The notes under the pieces: model-generated
Databases searched by the model: none
What the model was told of the DNA's origin: nothing
What the model saw: the letters and a program-made list of their open reading frames with translations, nothing else
Part shown: positions 1 to 7,687 of the stretch, in pieces
Layout of the letters: each line of letters opens with the position of its first letter
Position numbering within the stretch: the stretch's first letter is position 1
Source of the DNA: Treponema sp.
GTDB taxonomy: Bacteria > Spirochaetota > Spirochaetia > Treponematales > Treponemataceae
Length of the DNA: 55,955 bases
Assembly (NCBI GenBank): GCA_024682655.1
Contig: JAIKYZ010000129.1
Span: 1-55,955 of the forward strand
Direction: 5' to 3'
Position numbers and translations under genes: made by a program

Positions 1-1
1 A

Positions 2-466
2 CAGGCTCAGCTCTGGCTTGCGGCTAACAAGAAAAAGGATGTTTGTTCCGATACATTTTTGCGAAACCTTCATAAAAAAATGTTTTGTGATGTCTGGGTA
101 TGGGCAGGCGAATACCGGATTACTGAAAGAAATATTGGCGTCGCACCATATCAGATTCCAATGAAACTCATGCAGCTTTTTGATGATTTAAATTTTTGGA
201 TTGACAACAAAACATATTCAAATCATGAAATTGCAGTCAGACTCCATCATAAGCTTGTTCAAATCCATCCTTTCCCAAATGGCAATGGGCGTGTTTCCCG
301 TCTTATGGCAGATTTAGTACTCCGGAAACTTGAAGGAAAAACTCTTTATTGGGGAGATACGAATCTTGTAGACGTTTCAGAAGTACGCAGAAAATATATT
401 GATGCTCTTAGAAAAGCAGACGCAGGCGATTATACAGATTTGTTGAATTTTACAATGAAAAAATAA
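2..466 (+). CDS. Fic domain protein, mobile mystery protein B type (5' end outside window)
   Basis: Fic-fold enzymes usually transfer AMP or another nucleotide moiety to a target protein. The full signature HPFPNGNGR is present, including the catalytic His and the Gly-Asn-Gly-Arg anion-binding loop. The segment WVWAGEYR and the NIGV stretch before it resemble 'mobile mystery protein B', a Fic subfamily often found next to an HTH partner. The reading frame is open to the left edge (codons for QAQLWLAANK precede the TTG at 59), so the gene starts outside the window and 59 is not the start. About 154 residues are visible. No (S/T)xxxE(G/N) inhibitory helix is seen; it could lie upstream. The target is unknown. 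The domain call is firm and the subfamily likely. Confidence 0.85.
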   Translation, partial: QAQLWLAANKKKDVCSDTFLRNLHKKMFCDVWVWAGEYRITERNIGVAPYQIPMKLMQLFDDLNFWIDNKTYSNHEIAVRLHHKLVQIHPFPNGNGRVSRLMADLVLRKLEGKTLYWGDTNLVDVSEVRRKYIDALRKADAGDYTDLLNFTMKK

Positions 467-486
467 ATGAATAGTGACAAATGCGG

Positions 487-521
487 GACCCTGTCATTTA
501 CACAGAATTTATGACAGGGTC
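487..521. repeat. Perfect 11-bp inverted repeat, hairpin downstream of the fic gene
   Basis: The arms GACCCTGTCAT (487-497) and ATGACAGGGTC (511-521) are perfect complements around a 13-nt loop, 20 bp past the fic stop codon. No T-run follows, so this is either a weak or factor-assisted terminator or an mRNA 3' end stabiliser. Confidence 0.6.
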
Positions 522-647
522 AATGTTTACCTTTAAACTCACCTTTGAAGCTCTCACTTTTCTCTCACTCCTATATTCCTAGTTAGTTAAAACACATTAG
601 AGAATAGTTTTGTAAACTTATTATAATGTCGTAAAGGAGATTTTAAG

Positions 648-728
648 ATGATTGTCGAATGTATTTTCCCTAAGATTACGGTTTGGCGGGTGTCAAAAAT
701 TGTTGTGCTTACTCCTCCACGTTGTTAA
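648..728 (+). CDS. Possible 26-residue small ORF or gene remnant
   Basis: The ATG at 648 follows a strong ribosome binding site, AAAGGAG at 633-639, with an 8-nt gap. A TATAAT lies at 622-627, but no good -35 is seen. The ORF encodes a short, mildly hydrophobic peptide starting MIVECIFPKI and ending at the TAA at 726-728. Its end overlaps the 3' end of the opposing lipoprotein gene. I recognise no family. It may be a real small protein or the truncated front of a lost gene. Confidence 0.3.
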   Translation: MIVECIFPKITVWRVSKIVVLTPPRC

Positions 729-2061
729 AAACATTATTTTCAATTTTTACATTTTTGCTGTATTTCTTTCTTAAGGAATAATATACAAAACTGCCCTTGT
801 ATTGACCGTCGCTTTGGGTAAAGGTGTTTTTTGTGATTAAAACGGTGTCGCATTTACTCAAAGAAATTATTACTCCGTCATCGCTGTTTGCATTGTTTGT
901 GAATGTGTTCTGGGTGACTTTTACGGTTTTTACTAGGCCCAGATTTGCTGCGTATCCGCCAATGGCCAGGGCACATTCTTTACTGTTGGTAATTTTATTA
1001 CTTTCTATAAGTATGTCGTAAGTTGCATAATCTTCGGATTTCTGGGCTTCTTCGGCACCGGCTTCAATTCCGCCTGAACAGGAATCAATTGTGTTTTCAA
1101 GAATTTGTATGTGCTGTCCTCCATCGGCATAAATTCCATAAGAAGTATCGCCATAAGCACTCTGGCAATTTAAAACCTGGTTTTGGGCTATATAGGCAAA
1201 GCGGGTAAAATCTAATGAAGGTTCAGAGCAGTAACCATAATTTCCGCCTACATCAATTCCTATATTTCCTGTTTTATTGATTGTGTTTTTGATTATATTT
1301 ATATTTTCACAGTTTCCAACTACAGAAATACATTCTCCCCAGCCGGTTGCCATATCTGCAAAGCTGTTATTGTAAATTAAAATATTATTAATCGAAGCCT
1401 TGCTTGAATCTCCATAACAAAGTATTCCGTTTGCTACATGATCTTTTTTTTCTGGATTTGGAACCCTGATGTTTTCAAAATTTGAGTTATCAATAATTAT
1501 ATGATTTGCAGAATCTCCAATTAAAACTCCGGCCGCATATTCCCCATTTGCATCTTCAAAATTTAATCCAGATATTCTGATGTAAGAAGAAGCTTTTATC
1601 GTCAGGATTTTATATTCATCCGAAAGTTTTGCTCCACTGATAATTGCAGGATTTCCGCTACCATTACTGCTGTCTGCTGCAATCGTAATATAAGAATCTT
1701 CTTCTCCATTTACCGAGGAAAAATCTATTGTCTGGTAATAAGTTCCGCCCTTAACATAAAGAATATCTCCAGCCTTAAGTTGTTTTATTGCGTAAGAAAA
1801 AGTTTTAAATGGGGCTGCTTCTGAACCATCATTTGAGTCCGAACCCTCTGTTGAAATATAAAAACTATTCCCTGAGGATAAAGAATCTGACTGTAAAATA
1901 TCGTTTACTCTGGAAATAAAATCTTCATCTCCAAAGGGCCCGCTTTCTTCTCCCTCTGTTATTACAGGAGATGATAAATTACTTTCTTCGTTATTTACAA
2001 AGTTTTTGCAGGAAAGTAAAGCTGGTAATAAAAAAACAGTTATAAAGAAAAAATTTTTCAT
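709..2061 (-). CDS. Lipoprotein with right-handed parallel beta-helix domain
   Basis: The start is placed at 2061 because this ATG follows GGAGGACAAT and opens directly into a lipoprotein signal (MKNFFFITVFLLPALLSC, lipobox LLSC); the in-frame ATG 24 nt earlier has no comparable site. An acidic, Ser/Glu-rich linker follows the lipid cysteine. The motif FYISTEGSDSNDGSEAAPFK is typical of the start of pectate-lyase-like beta-helix proteins. The rest is rich in short repeats of the type 'IxIxxNxI' (IIIDNSNF, INIIKNTI, ILIESNKIT), the coil pattern of a parallel beta-helix. It is probably a surface or periplasmic polysaccharide-binding or -cleaving protein; no catalytic residues could be assigned. 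It lies 16 bp downstream of the transglutaminase-like gene, likely in one transcript. Confidence 0.8.
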   Translation of the reverse strand: MKNFFFITVFLLPALLSCKNFVNNEESNLSSPVITEGEESGPFGDEDFISRVNDILQSDSLSSGNSFYISTEGSDSNDGSEAAPFKTFSYAIKQLKAGDILYVKGGTYYQTIDFSSVNGEEDSYITIAADSSNGSGNPAIISGAKLSDEYKILTIKASSYIRISGLNFEDANGEYAAGVLIGDSANHIIIDNSNFENIRVPNPEKKDHVANGILCYGDSSKASINNILIYNNSFADMATGWGECISVVGNCENINIIKNTINKTGNIGIDVGGNYGYCSEPSLDFTRFAYIAQNQVLNCQSAYGDTSYGIYADGGQHIQILENTIDSCSGGIEAGAEEAQKSEDYATYDILIESNKITNSKECALAIGGYAANLGLVKTVKVTQNTFTNNANSDDGVIISLSKCDTVLITKNTFTQSDGQYKGSFVYYSLRKKYSKNVKIENNVFNNVEE

Positions 2062-2077
2062 ATTGTCCTCCAAAATA

Positions 2078-3463
2078 TTATTCATCTTGCTTTTTCATCT
2101 GTAGAATTTTTGTTCTATCAGATTTAAGTAATTTATTTTCCGGGTTGATTTTAAGGGCCTCTTCAATCAAGAAAAGTGCCTGGTCGTAACTTTGATTTTT
2201 AATTAAAGGGCCCAGCTGATTATGTACTGTAACTGAATGATTATTCATACATTGTTTGTAAAGCATTTTTAAATTCGAACTGTTGGGTACCAATTCCAAG
2301 CCCTGTTTGCAGACCTTTGCAGCCTCTATATAATTTTCGCTTTTTGCTAAATCTACTGCCTGGTTATAATACAAAACTTCATTCAACATTGAAAGAATCT
2401 GTTTGTAAGTTTTTTCTGACACATATTCTTTGCGTTTTTCCAGATTTTCTTTTACAAGCTGATAATTTTTACTGTTAAAGTTAAGAACTGCTGAATTGTA
2501 GGCTATATCATCATAGGTTTTTGCTATTGCCTGAGTTGTTCCATAAACTTTTATGATTTTATCTAGAAAATCCAGTCCTTTTTCTGATTCTTTGTTTTGG
2601 TCGGCATAAATTGCGGCATTGCAGATTAAAGTATCTAATTCGGCCCGACTCTTATCTTTTTCTTTTTGGATAAAATAATAGGAACTTGCCATAAGGGGAA
2701 TTGCAATCTGGTAATCTGCCTTGTTATTAAGATTACTGCAAATATTATTTGCCACCAAAGTAACCGCCCTTCTTTGAGATATTTCTTTACTGTTTGTATA
2801 ATATTTTGGAGGAATTACTGCGTATTTTTTTGTTCCGCTCTGGTCCTCTTCTAAAACTTTTTTACTTCCGGGATTAAAGCCGTAAGGGTTAGTGGTTTCA
2901 ATTTGAATTTTTTGCCCATCGTCACAATATAAAATTATGTAAGCGTGATTTTTTGTTTCCTGGATTCTTGCATCTAAATTAAATTCTTTTGCCAGTGCCT
3001 GATAGAGCAGACAGGAAGAAACGCAATTATAAACCCCGGTGTTTAACATCACTTCAACTCGGGTCTGATCAAAATCATAAGAGTTTAGAACTTTTTCGTA
3101 CATTAAAGTAAGAATTTTATCTCCAATCTCTAACTGGTCAGAATTAGGATCTATATTTTCTTTACAATAATTTTTTAGATTTTCGAAGTTTTGAATTGCA
3201 GAATTCCATTCTGGACTATCTTTTTGACACAAGCCAAAAATCATAGAAAATTCGATAATTTGCTCAGGACTTAAATCTTCCTTCCCCTCCAAAGTTTTTT
3301 CAAAATCAGAAAGTTCAAAGAGGGGGAGGACTGACTGGGGCAGGCTGTAATTTATCTTATTCTGCTTTGCCTTATTTTCCTGGGCAAAGAGTTTAACGTC
3401 GCAGAGATTTGTTCCAATTAATAAAATGTTCAGGGCAAAAATCATAAAGTATCGCTTAACCAT
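2078..3463 (-). CDS. Secreted transglutaminase-like / TPR protein
   Basis: A signal peptide (MVKRYFMIFALNILLIG...) indicates export. Residues around 140-200 hold a transglutaminase-like Cys-His-Asp/Asn arrangement: Cys in NTGVYNCVSS, His in TKNHAYIIL and an ETTNP segment. This is the layout of bacterial transglutaminase-like or SirB1-type domains. The C-terminal third has helical TPR-like units (YNQAVDLAKSENYIEAAKVC, YDQALFLIEEALKINPENK). Such combinations may crosslink, cleave or scaffold envelope proteins, but the substrate is unknown. The ATG has no Shine-Dalgarno; a TAAACT -10 box sits 6 nt upstream, so translation may be leaderless. It precedes the beta-helix lipoprotein in a probable two-gene operon. 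Confidence 0.7.
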   Translation of the reverse strand: MVKRYFMIFALNILLIGTNLCDVKLFAQENKAKQNKINYSLPQSVLPLFELSDFEKTLEGKEDLSPEQIIEFSMIFGLCQKDSPEWNSAIQNFENLKNYCKENIDPNSDQLEIGDKILTLMYEKVLNSYDFDQTRVEVMLNTGVYNCVSSCLLYQALAKEFNLDARIQETKNHAYIILYCDDGQKIQIETTNPYGFNPGSKKVLEEDQSGTKKYAVIPPKYYTNSKEISQRRAVTLVANNICSNLNNKADYQIAIPLMASSYYFIQKEKDKSRAELDTLICNAAIYADQNKESEKGLDFLDKIIKVYGTTQAIAKTYDDIAYNSAVLNFNSKNYQLVKENLEKRKEYVSEKTYKQILSMLNEVLYYNQAVDLAKSENYIEAAKVCKQGLELVPNSSNLKMLYKQCMNNHSVTVHNQLGPLIKNQSYDQALFLIEEALKINPENKLLKSDRTKILQMKKQDE

Positions 3464-3499
3464 GGAAAGAGTTTACCCTAAAGTCATTTTTAATCACAA
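3464..3499 (-). promoter_or_regulatory. Promoter for the transglutaminase-like gene, predicted leaderless
   Basis: On the minus strand TTGTGA (3494-3499) and TAAACT (3470-3475) are separated by 18 bp. The -10 box ends only 6 nt before the ATG at 3463, which places transcription start at or next to the start codon. Confidence 0.5.
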
Positions 3500-3627
3500 T
3501 AGGCAATTCCTTATTACATAGGGGATTTCACCTATGAATTTAAGGATATAACAAAATGTTGGCGAAATTTAAATAAGGGTGATAGAATAAAGTATCGGAC
3601 GAGTTGAGTTATCATTTGGAAGGCAAT

Positions 3628-5820
3628 ATGGATTTACTAGAAAATGGTTCTGTTGAACGACTGCGCAGAGCCCTTGAATACGAAACTCAATTCAGAAACG
3701 CACTTGTATCAGATGCGGTAGCTTTTTTTGATGCCAATATAAGTAAGAATGTTATAGAAGGCGATTTTTTTTACCGTATCAGCGAAAACGATTTCGTATC
3801 TATTCCAGATTTTTTAGGAATTTCTACACCATGCAGTTTTACAAAATTTATTGAACTTTGGGCTCAGAATATGATTCCTGACCGAAGTCAAGTTCCTGTA
3901 CAAAATCTCCTAGAAATTCGCGATACTCTTTTGGAAAGTTATCTGGATGGGAAAAGAGAATATTCGTTAAATTATTGGGGAGAAAATGTTTCTGGACAGA
4001 GGGTTTTTTATAAACAGGTTTTTCTTCTTACTAAAACAGAAAATGGAGATATGCGTGCTCTTTCTATTTTAAAAGATAATACAGCTGAGCGCGAAATGGA
4101 TGACCAGTATATTAAAAGTGAACTGGAAAACTATGCTTATAAAGATCCTATAACTAACGGCTATAATTACATAAAATTTAAAGAAAGACTTCAGGAAATT
4201 AATCTTCCAGGGTCAATTATCTGTCTTGATATTCATTCTTTTAAAATCATAAATTCTATTTGTGGTATTACAAAAGGGGATGAAGTAATTAGAGGAATCT
4301 GGCATGGTATTTTAATGGCTATTGAAGTACATAAGTATGATCTTGCTGCTCATATTAATGCCGATCACTTTATAATTTTTATTCCGTCTGTTGATGAAAG
4401 TGAAATCATAAAAAAATTAAAAGATATCACTGTTACTTTGATGGTAGTTACTCTTGATATGGATGTTCCTCAGTTGCAGCCATATTTTGGTGTTTCTAAG
4501 TGGGCACCTGGAAAAAAGATTGAAATGTCTTATAACGAGGCTGTAACCGCAAAACATAACGCAAAATATCAGCAGGATATAGATTACGCTTTCTTTAGTG
4601 AAGAAGATACAAATCGTTTAATCAGAGAAAAAGCAATAATTGATTCTTTTGATAAGGCTCTTGCTAAAAAAGAATTTAAAGTCTGGTTCCAGCCAAAATA
4701 TACTCCACAGACTAAAAAATTAGTTGGGGCCGAAGCTTTAGTTCGCTGGGTTAAAGAAGATGGAAAAATCATTAAACCAGATGAGTTTATTCCAATTCTC
4801 GAAAGCAATAACATGATTAGAAAACTGGACGAATACATTTTTAGAAATGTTTGTATGTTACAGAAAAAATGGCTTGAAGATAAAAAAAATGTCGTCCCGG
4901 TTTCTGTTAATCTTTCCAGAGCTTCTTTATTTTACAAGGGCGTAATTGAACAGTATTTAAGAATTGCAAATTTAGTTGGCATTGATATTAAATTTATTCC
5001 AATTGAAATTACTGAATCTGCTGCAATCACTAATGAATCTGTTAAAGATGTAATTGATCAGTTCCACGAAAAAGGTTTTTCTTTACAAATGGATGATTTT
5101 GGAACCGGATATTCTTCTCTTGCCTCTTTGAATTTAATGCACTTTGATACTCTTAAAATTGATAAGAGTCTTGTTGATTTTATTGGTGAATTTGGTGGAA
5201 ATCGTCTTATTGAACATACAATTTCTTTAGCAAAGGAACTTGGAATTCAAATTACAGCAGAAGGGGTCGAAACCGAAGCCCAGGTAAAATTCCTAAAGAA
5301 TATTGGTTGTGATAATATTCAGGGTTTCTTCTATTCAAAACCAGTTCCTTCAATAGAATACGAAAAACTGATTGATAAAGCAATTTATGAAGATAAAAGC
5401 TTAGCTAATGATTTGGTAGAAGATCATCTTTTTTCTTTTAATAAAAATTATTATAAACCAGCTCTCTATTCAATTGTTGTAAATCTGACTCAGAACAAGG
5501 CGACAGATTATTCTGAATATGCCGACTGGTGTTATGAAACAAAAATTGATACTACAGATTATGATTATGGTTTGGATATTTTTATTGATACTTATTTACT
5601 CCCTGAAGAAAAAGAAAAATTCAGAGATTTTATGGATCGTAAGAAGATTCTAGAAATGTATTCAGACAGTAAAGAAACCAGAATCATTGAATATAAAAGA
5701 AAGCTTAAAGACAGAATTGCAGATATGAGAATTGTCTTCCATTCTTTCAAAGTAGAAGACTCTGAAGACCTCTGGGGTTATATCAAAGTCTTCCAGCATG
5801 AATGGAATTTATTAAAGTAG
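3628..5820 (+). CDS. c-di-GMP phosphodiesterase: degenerate GGDEF plus intact EAL
   Basis: The start is set at ATG 3628, preceded by GGAAGGCAAT, not at the in-frame TTG 3604. Residues 1 to about 160 form a PAS-like sensory region. A GGDEF-type domain follows, but its signature is NADHF (residues 244-248), so it should not make c-di-GMP; it may bind GTP or act structurally. The EAL domain keeps its key motifs: EALVRW (E369), the EITES glutamate, DDFGTGYSS (D489, D490), AEGVE and QGFFYSKP, so c-di-GMP hydrolysis is expected. About 140 further residues after the EAL core are unassigned. There is no membrane segment, so it is a cytoplasmic protein. The ligand of the N-terminal region is unknown. 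Confidence 0.92.
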   Translation: MDLLENGSVERLRRALEYETQFRNALVSDAVAFFDANISKNVIEGDFFYRISENDFVSIPDFLGISTPCSFTKFIELWAQNMIPDRSQVPVQNLLEIRDTLLESYLDGKREYSLNYWGENVSGQRVFYKQVFLLTKTENGDMRALSILKDNTAEREMDDQYIKSELENYAYKDPITNGYNYIKFKERLQEINLPGSIICLDIHSFKIINSICGITKGDEVIRGIWHGILMAIEVHKYDLAAHINADHFIIFIPSVDESEIIKKLKDITVTLMVVTLDMDVPQLQPYFGVSKWAPGKKIEMSYNEAVTAKHNAKYQQDIDYAFFSEEDTNRLIREKAIIDSFDKALAKKEFKVWFQPKYTPQTKKLVGAEALVRWVKEDGKIIKPDEFIPILESNNMIRKLDEYIFRNVCMLQKKWLEDKKNVVPVSVNLSRASLFYKGVIEQYLRIANLVGIDIKFIPIEITESAAITNESVKDVIDQFHEKGFSLQMDDFGTGYSSLASLNLMHFDTLKIDKSLVDFIGEFGGNRLIEHTISLAKELGIQITAEGVETEAQVKFLKNIGCDNIQGFFYSKPVPSIEYEKLIDKAIYEDKSLANDLVEDHLFSFNKNYYKPALYSIVVNLTQNKATDYSEYADWCYETKIDTTDYDYGLDIFIDTYLLPEEKEKFRDFMDRKKILEMYSDSKETRIIEYKRKLKDRIADMRIVFHSFKVEDSEDLWGYIKVFQHEWNLLK

Positions 5821-5886
5821 ATATAAAAGAAGTTTTGAATATTAAAAGTGTATGTAAAAATAATTTAATAATAATTTAATAATAAG

Positions 5887-6498
5887 TTAAAAATCAAAGA
5901 GACTGGGTTCCTTTTTTTCGTAGAAGGAACCCATTTTTGTTTTACAAAGTCTTATTATTTCATCTACAGAATTTACACCCCAAGTTTCTGCTGCTTTTTT
6001 AATCACAATTCCGCAGGTTCTTGAATCTTCAAGTGCATCGTGGGCTTTATATTCAATCCCGAACAATTTTCCTAATTCCGTTAACTTATGACTTTCTAGT
6101 TTTGGCCAGGTGGCTTTTGCTATTACAAGGGAATCAAAGTAATCAAGATCAGGGTATTTCATGTTGTAATAATCACAACAGCCTCTTATTACATTCATAT
6201 CAAAGAGATTTCCGTTATGGGCAAGTAAGGGTAATCCTGGGCTTTTGTTTATAAAAGGCATAACCATTTCATTCCAAACTTGAGGAAATTTTGGTTTGTC
6301 TTTAACGTCATCAACTGTAATGTGGTGAATTTCTTCAATCCACTCTGGAACAAAGTACAAAACCGGTGGTTGAATCAACTGTGTAAGGCTGTCACTTTCT
6401 TTTCCATCTATAAATCTTACTAAACCAATCTGGCAGGCACTGTATCTATACTGATTGGCAGTTTCAAAATCTATTGCAATATAATCAAGTTTATTCAT
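5887..6498 (-). CDS. DEDDh 3'-5' exonuclease, DnaQ/epsilon-like
   Basis: This 203-residue protein is a stand-alone exonuclease of the DNA polymerase III epsilon superfamily. Exo I is IAIDFETAN (D10, E12), Exo II is LAHNGNLFDMNV, and Exo III is HDALEDSRT with the His and Asp of the DEDDh class. These acidic residues bind two metal ions for 3'-5' hydrolysis of DNA or RNA. The length covers one exonuclease domain with no BRCT or polymerase fusion. The start has an AAGGATTTAAT ribosome binding site. The gene converges with the EAL gene, and its last codons contain a hairpin that could terminate the opposing transcript. Confidence 0.88.
   Translation of the reverse strand: MNKLDYIAIDFETANQYRYSACQIGLVRFIDGKESDSLTQLIQPPVLYFVPEWIEEIHHITVDDVKDKPKFPQVWNEMVMPFINKSPGLPLLAHNGNLFDMNVIRGCCDYYNMKYPDLDYFDSLVIAKATWPKLESHKLTELGKLFGIEYKAHDALEDSRTCGIVIKKAAETWGVNSVDEIIRLCKTKMGSFYEKKEPSLFDF
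5905..5938 (+). terminator. Terminator for the EAL gene, embedded in the opposing exonuclease ORF
   Basis: GGGTTCCTT (5905-5913) pairs perfectly with AAGGAACCC (5924-5932) and is followed by ATTTTTG. It lies about 85 bp past the EAL stop and inside the 3' coding end of the convergent exonuclease gene. Confidence 0.6.
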
Positions 6499-6601
6499 TA
6501 TATTAAATCCTTTTGTATACTCTTATTATAATAAAGTTAGGTAAGACTAACAAGAATTTCTATTAAAAAAATTTACTTTCCCCGTAAATTTTCAAAAGTA
6601 T

Positions 6602-7648
6602 TTATAATTCAAAATCAAAGAAAATATTACCTTCTTTTACTGTTACACTAGTATTTGCTCCCATAATTAAAGGCATAGAAGGAGAAGTATGACCTACATC
6701 AACATCCATTATGATTGGAACTGCAAAAGCTTTTAAAATATCTGTAATTGCATTGTATTGATCCACTCCCATCATTTCCTGGCCCCAGGCGGCGTATGGA
6801 CGGCCAAAAATAAATGTAACAGCCTTGTTAAACCATCCGGCTTCTTTTAATTGCCAGAGGGCTCTTCTAATTCCCATTGGACTTAAATCGCAGGCCTCTA
6901 AAAGCCAAATTACCTTTTTGTGTTTTTTATTAAAGTCTTCTACAAAGTCAAAAGCTGTTCCCGCAAGATTTGCAAGTACGTCTAGACAACCGCCAATTAA
7001 AATTCCTTCTGTTATAAGGGTATAAGAATCTTCTAAAACAGGCGGGAAGATTTTGATTTTTTTTTCTTGGGTTAATTTATAAGGGGCGCAGGGATTTTCT
7101 TCCTCCTGTTTTTTTTCTTCTTCGGGCGAAATAAATAATTTGTAGCCGCAGACTTTATTTGATTTGCCCTGTAATAGTTCAAGACTTTGAATTTCTGGTT
7201 CTTCCCAGGGTTTTCCAAAGCCTGTAATATTAGGCCCGTAAATTGCTTTTACTCCATAGCCGGTTACCAGGGGAAAGATAAAATTTGTATTATCACTGTA
7301 GCCCATAAACCATTTAGCAGGAGCCTTTTTTATTCTACTAAAATCTATATGGGAAAGAGTTTCGCACATTAATTCTCCACCACCTGCAGAAATAATAATA
7401 TCTACACCTGGATCACAGTAAAAATCTACAAGTTCCTTAGCCGCAACTTCTGGGTCGGTAGAAATTCCAAGGCCATCATTTTTGTAAACGGTCTGGCCAA
7501 TTTTAAATTTGTATCCTAAAGCTTCAAATTGTCTTAGGGCTTCTTTAAATCTGCTGATATAAGGTTCAATAGTACAACCAAAGGATGGGGCTGTAATTCC
7601 AATTGTGCCAGTTTTAGATAAGAATGGGGGAGTTGTAATATTCTTCAT
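6602..7648 (-). CDS. Muramoyl-tetrapeptide (LD-)carboxypeptidase family S66, MccF-like
   Basis: S66 serine peptidases cleave the L,D bond of muropeptides (LdcA) or inactivate microcin C-type aminoacyl nucleotides (MccF). The Ser-Glu-His triad can be placed at S118 (FMGYSDNTNF), E251 (WLLEACD) and H320 (DVGHTSPSMP). The 348-residue length and the long insert between the N- and C-terminal halves fit the MccF branch better than short LdcA. There is no signal peptide, so it acts in the cytoplasm, as expected for cell-wall recycling or detoxification. No clear Shine-Dalgarno precedes the ATG. It lies 39 bp downstream of the diguanylate cyclase gene on the same strand and may be cotranscribed. Confidence 0.88.
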   Translation of the reverse strand: MKNITTPPFLSKTGTIGITAPSFGCTIEPYISRFKEALRQFEALGYKFKIGQTVYKNDGLGISTDPEVAAKELVDFYCDPGVDIIISAGGGELMCETLSHIDFSRIKKAPAKWFMGYSDNTNFIFPLVTGYGVKAIYGPNITGFGKPWEEPEIQSLELLQGKSNKVCGYKLFISPEEEKKQEEENPCAPYKLTQEKKIKIFPPVLEDSYTLITEGILIGGCLDVLANLAGTAFDFVEDFNKKHKKVIWLLEACDLSPMGIRRALWQLKEAGWFNKAVTFIFGRPYAAWGQEMMGVDQYNAITDILKAFAVPIIMDVDVGHTSPSMPLIMGANTSVTVKEGNIFFDFEL

Positions 7649-7687
7649 ATTATTATTCTAGTATAAAAATTCCTGGTCGACAAATCT

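Noticed and set aside
3604..3627. TTG start for the EAL protein
   Set aside because: The ATG at 3628 has GGAAGG at good spacing, while the TTG has no ribosome site.
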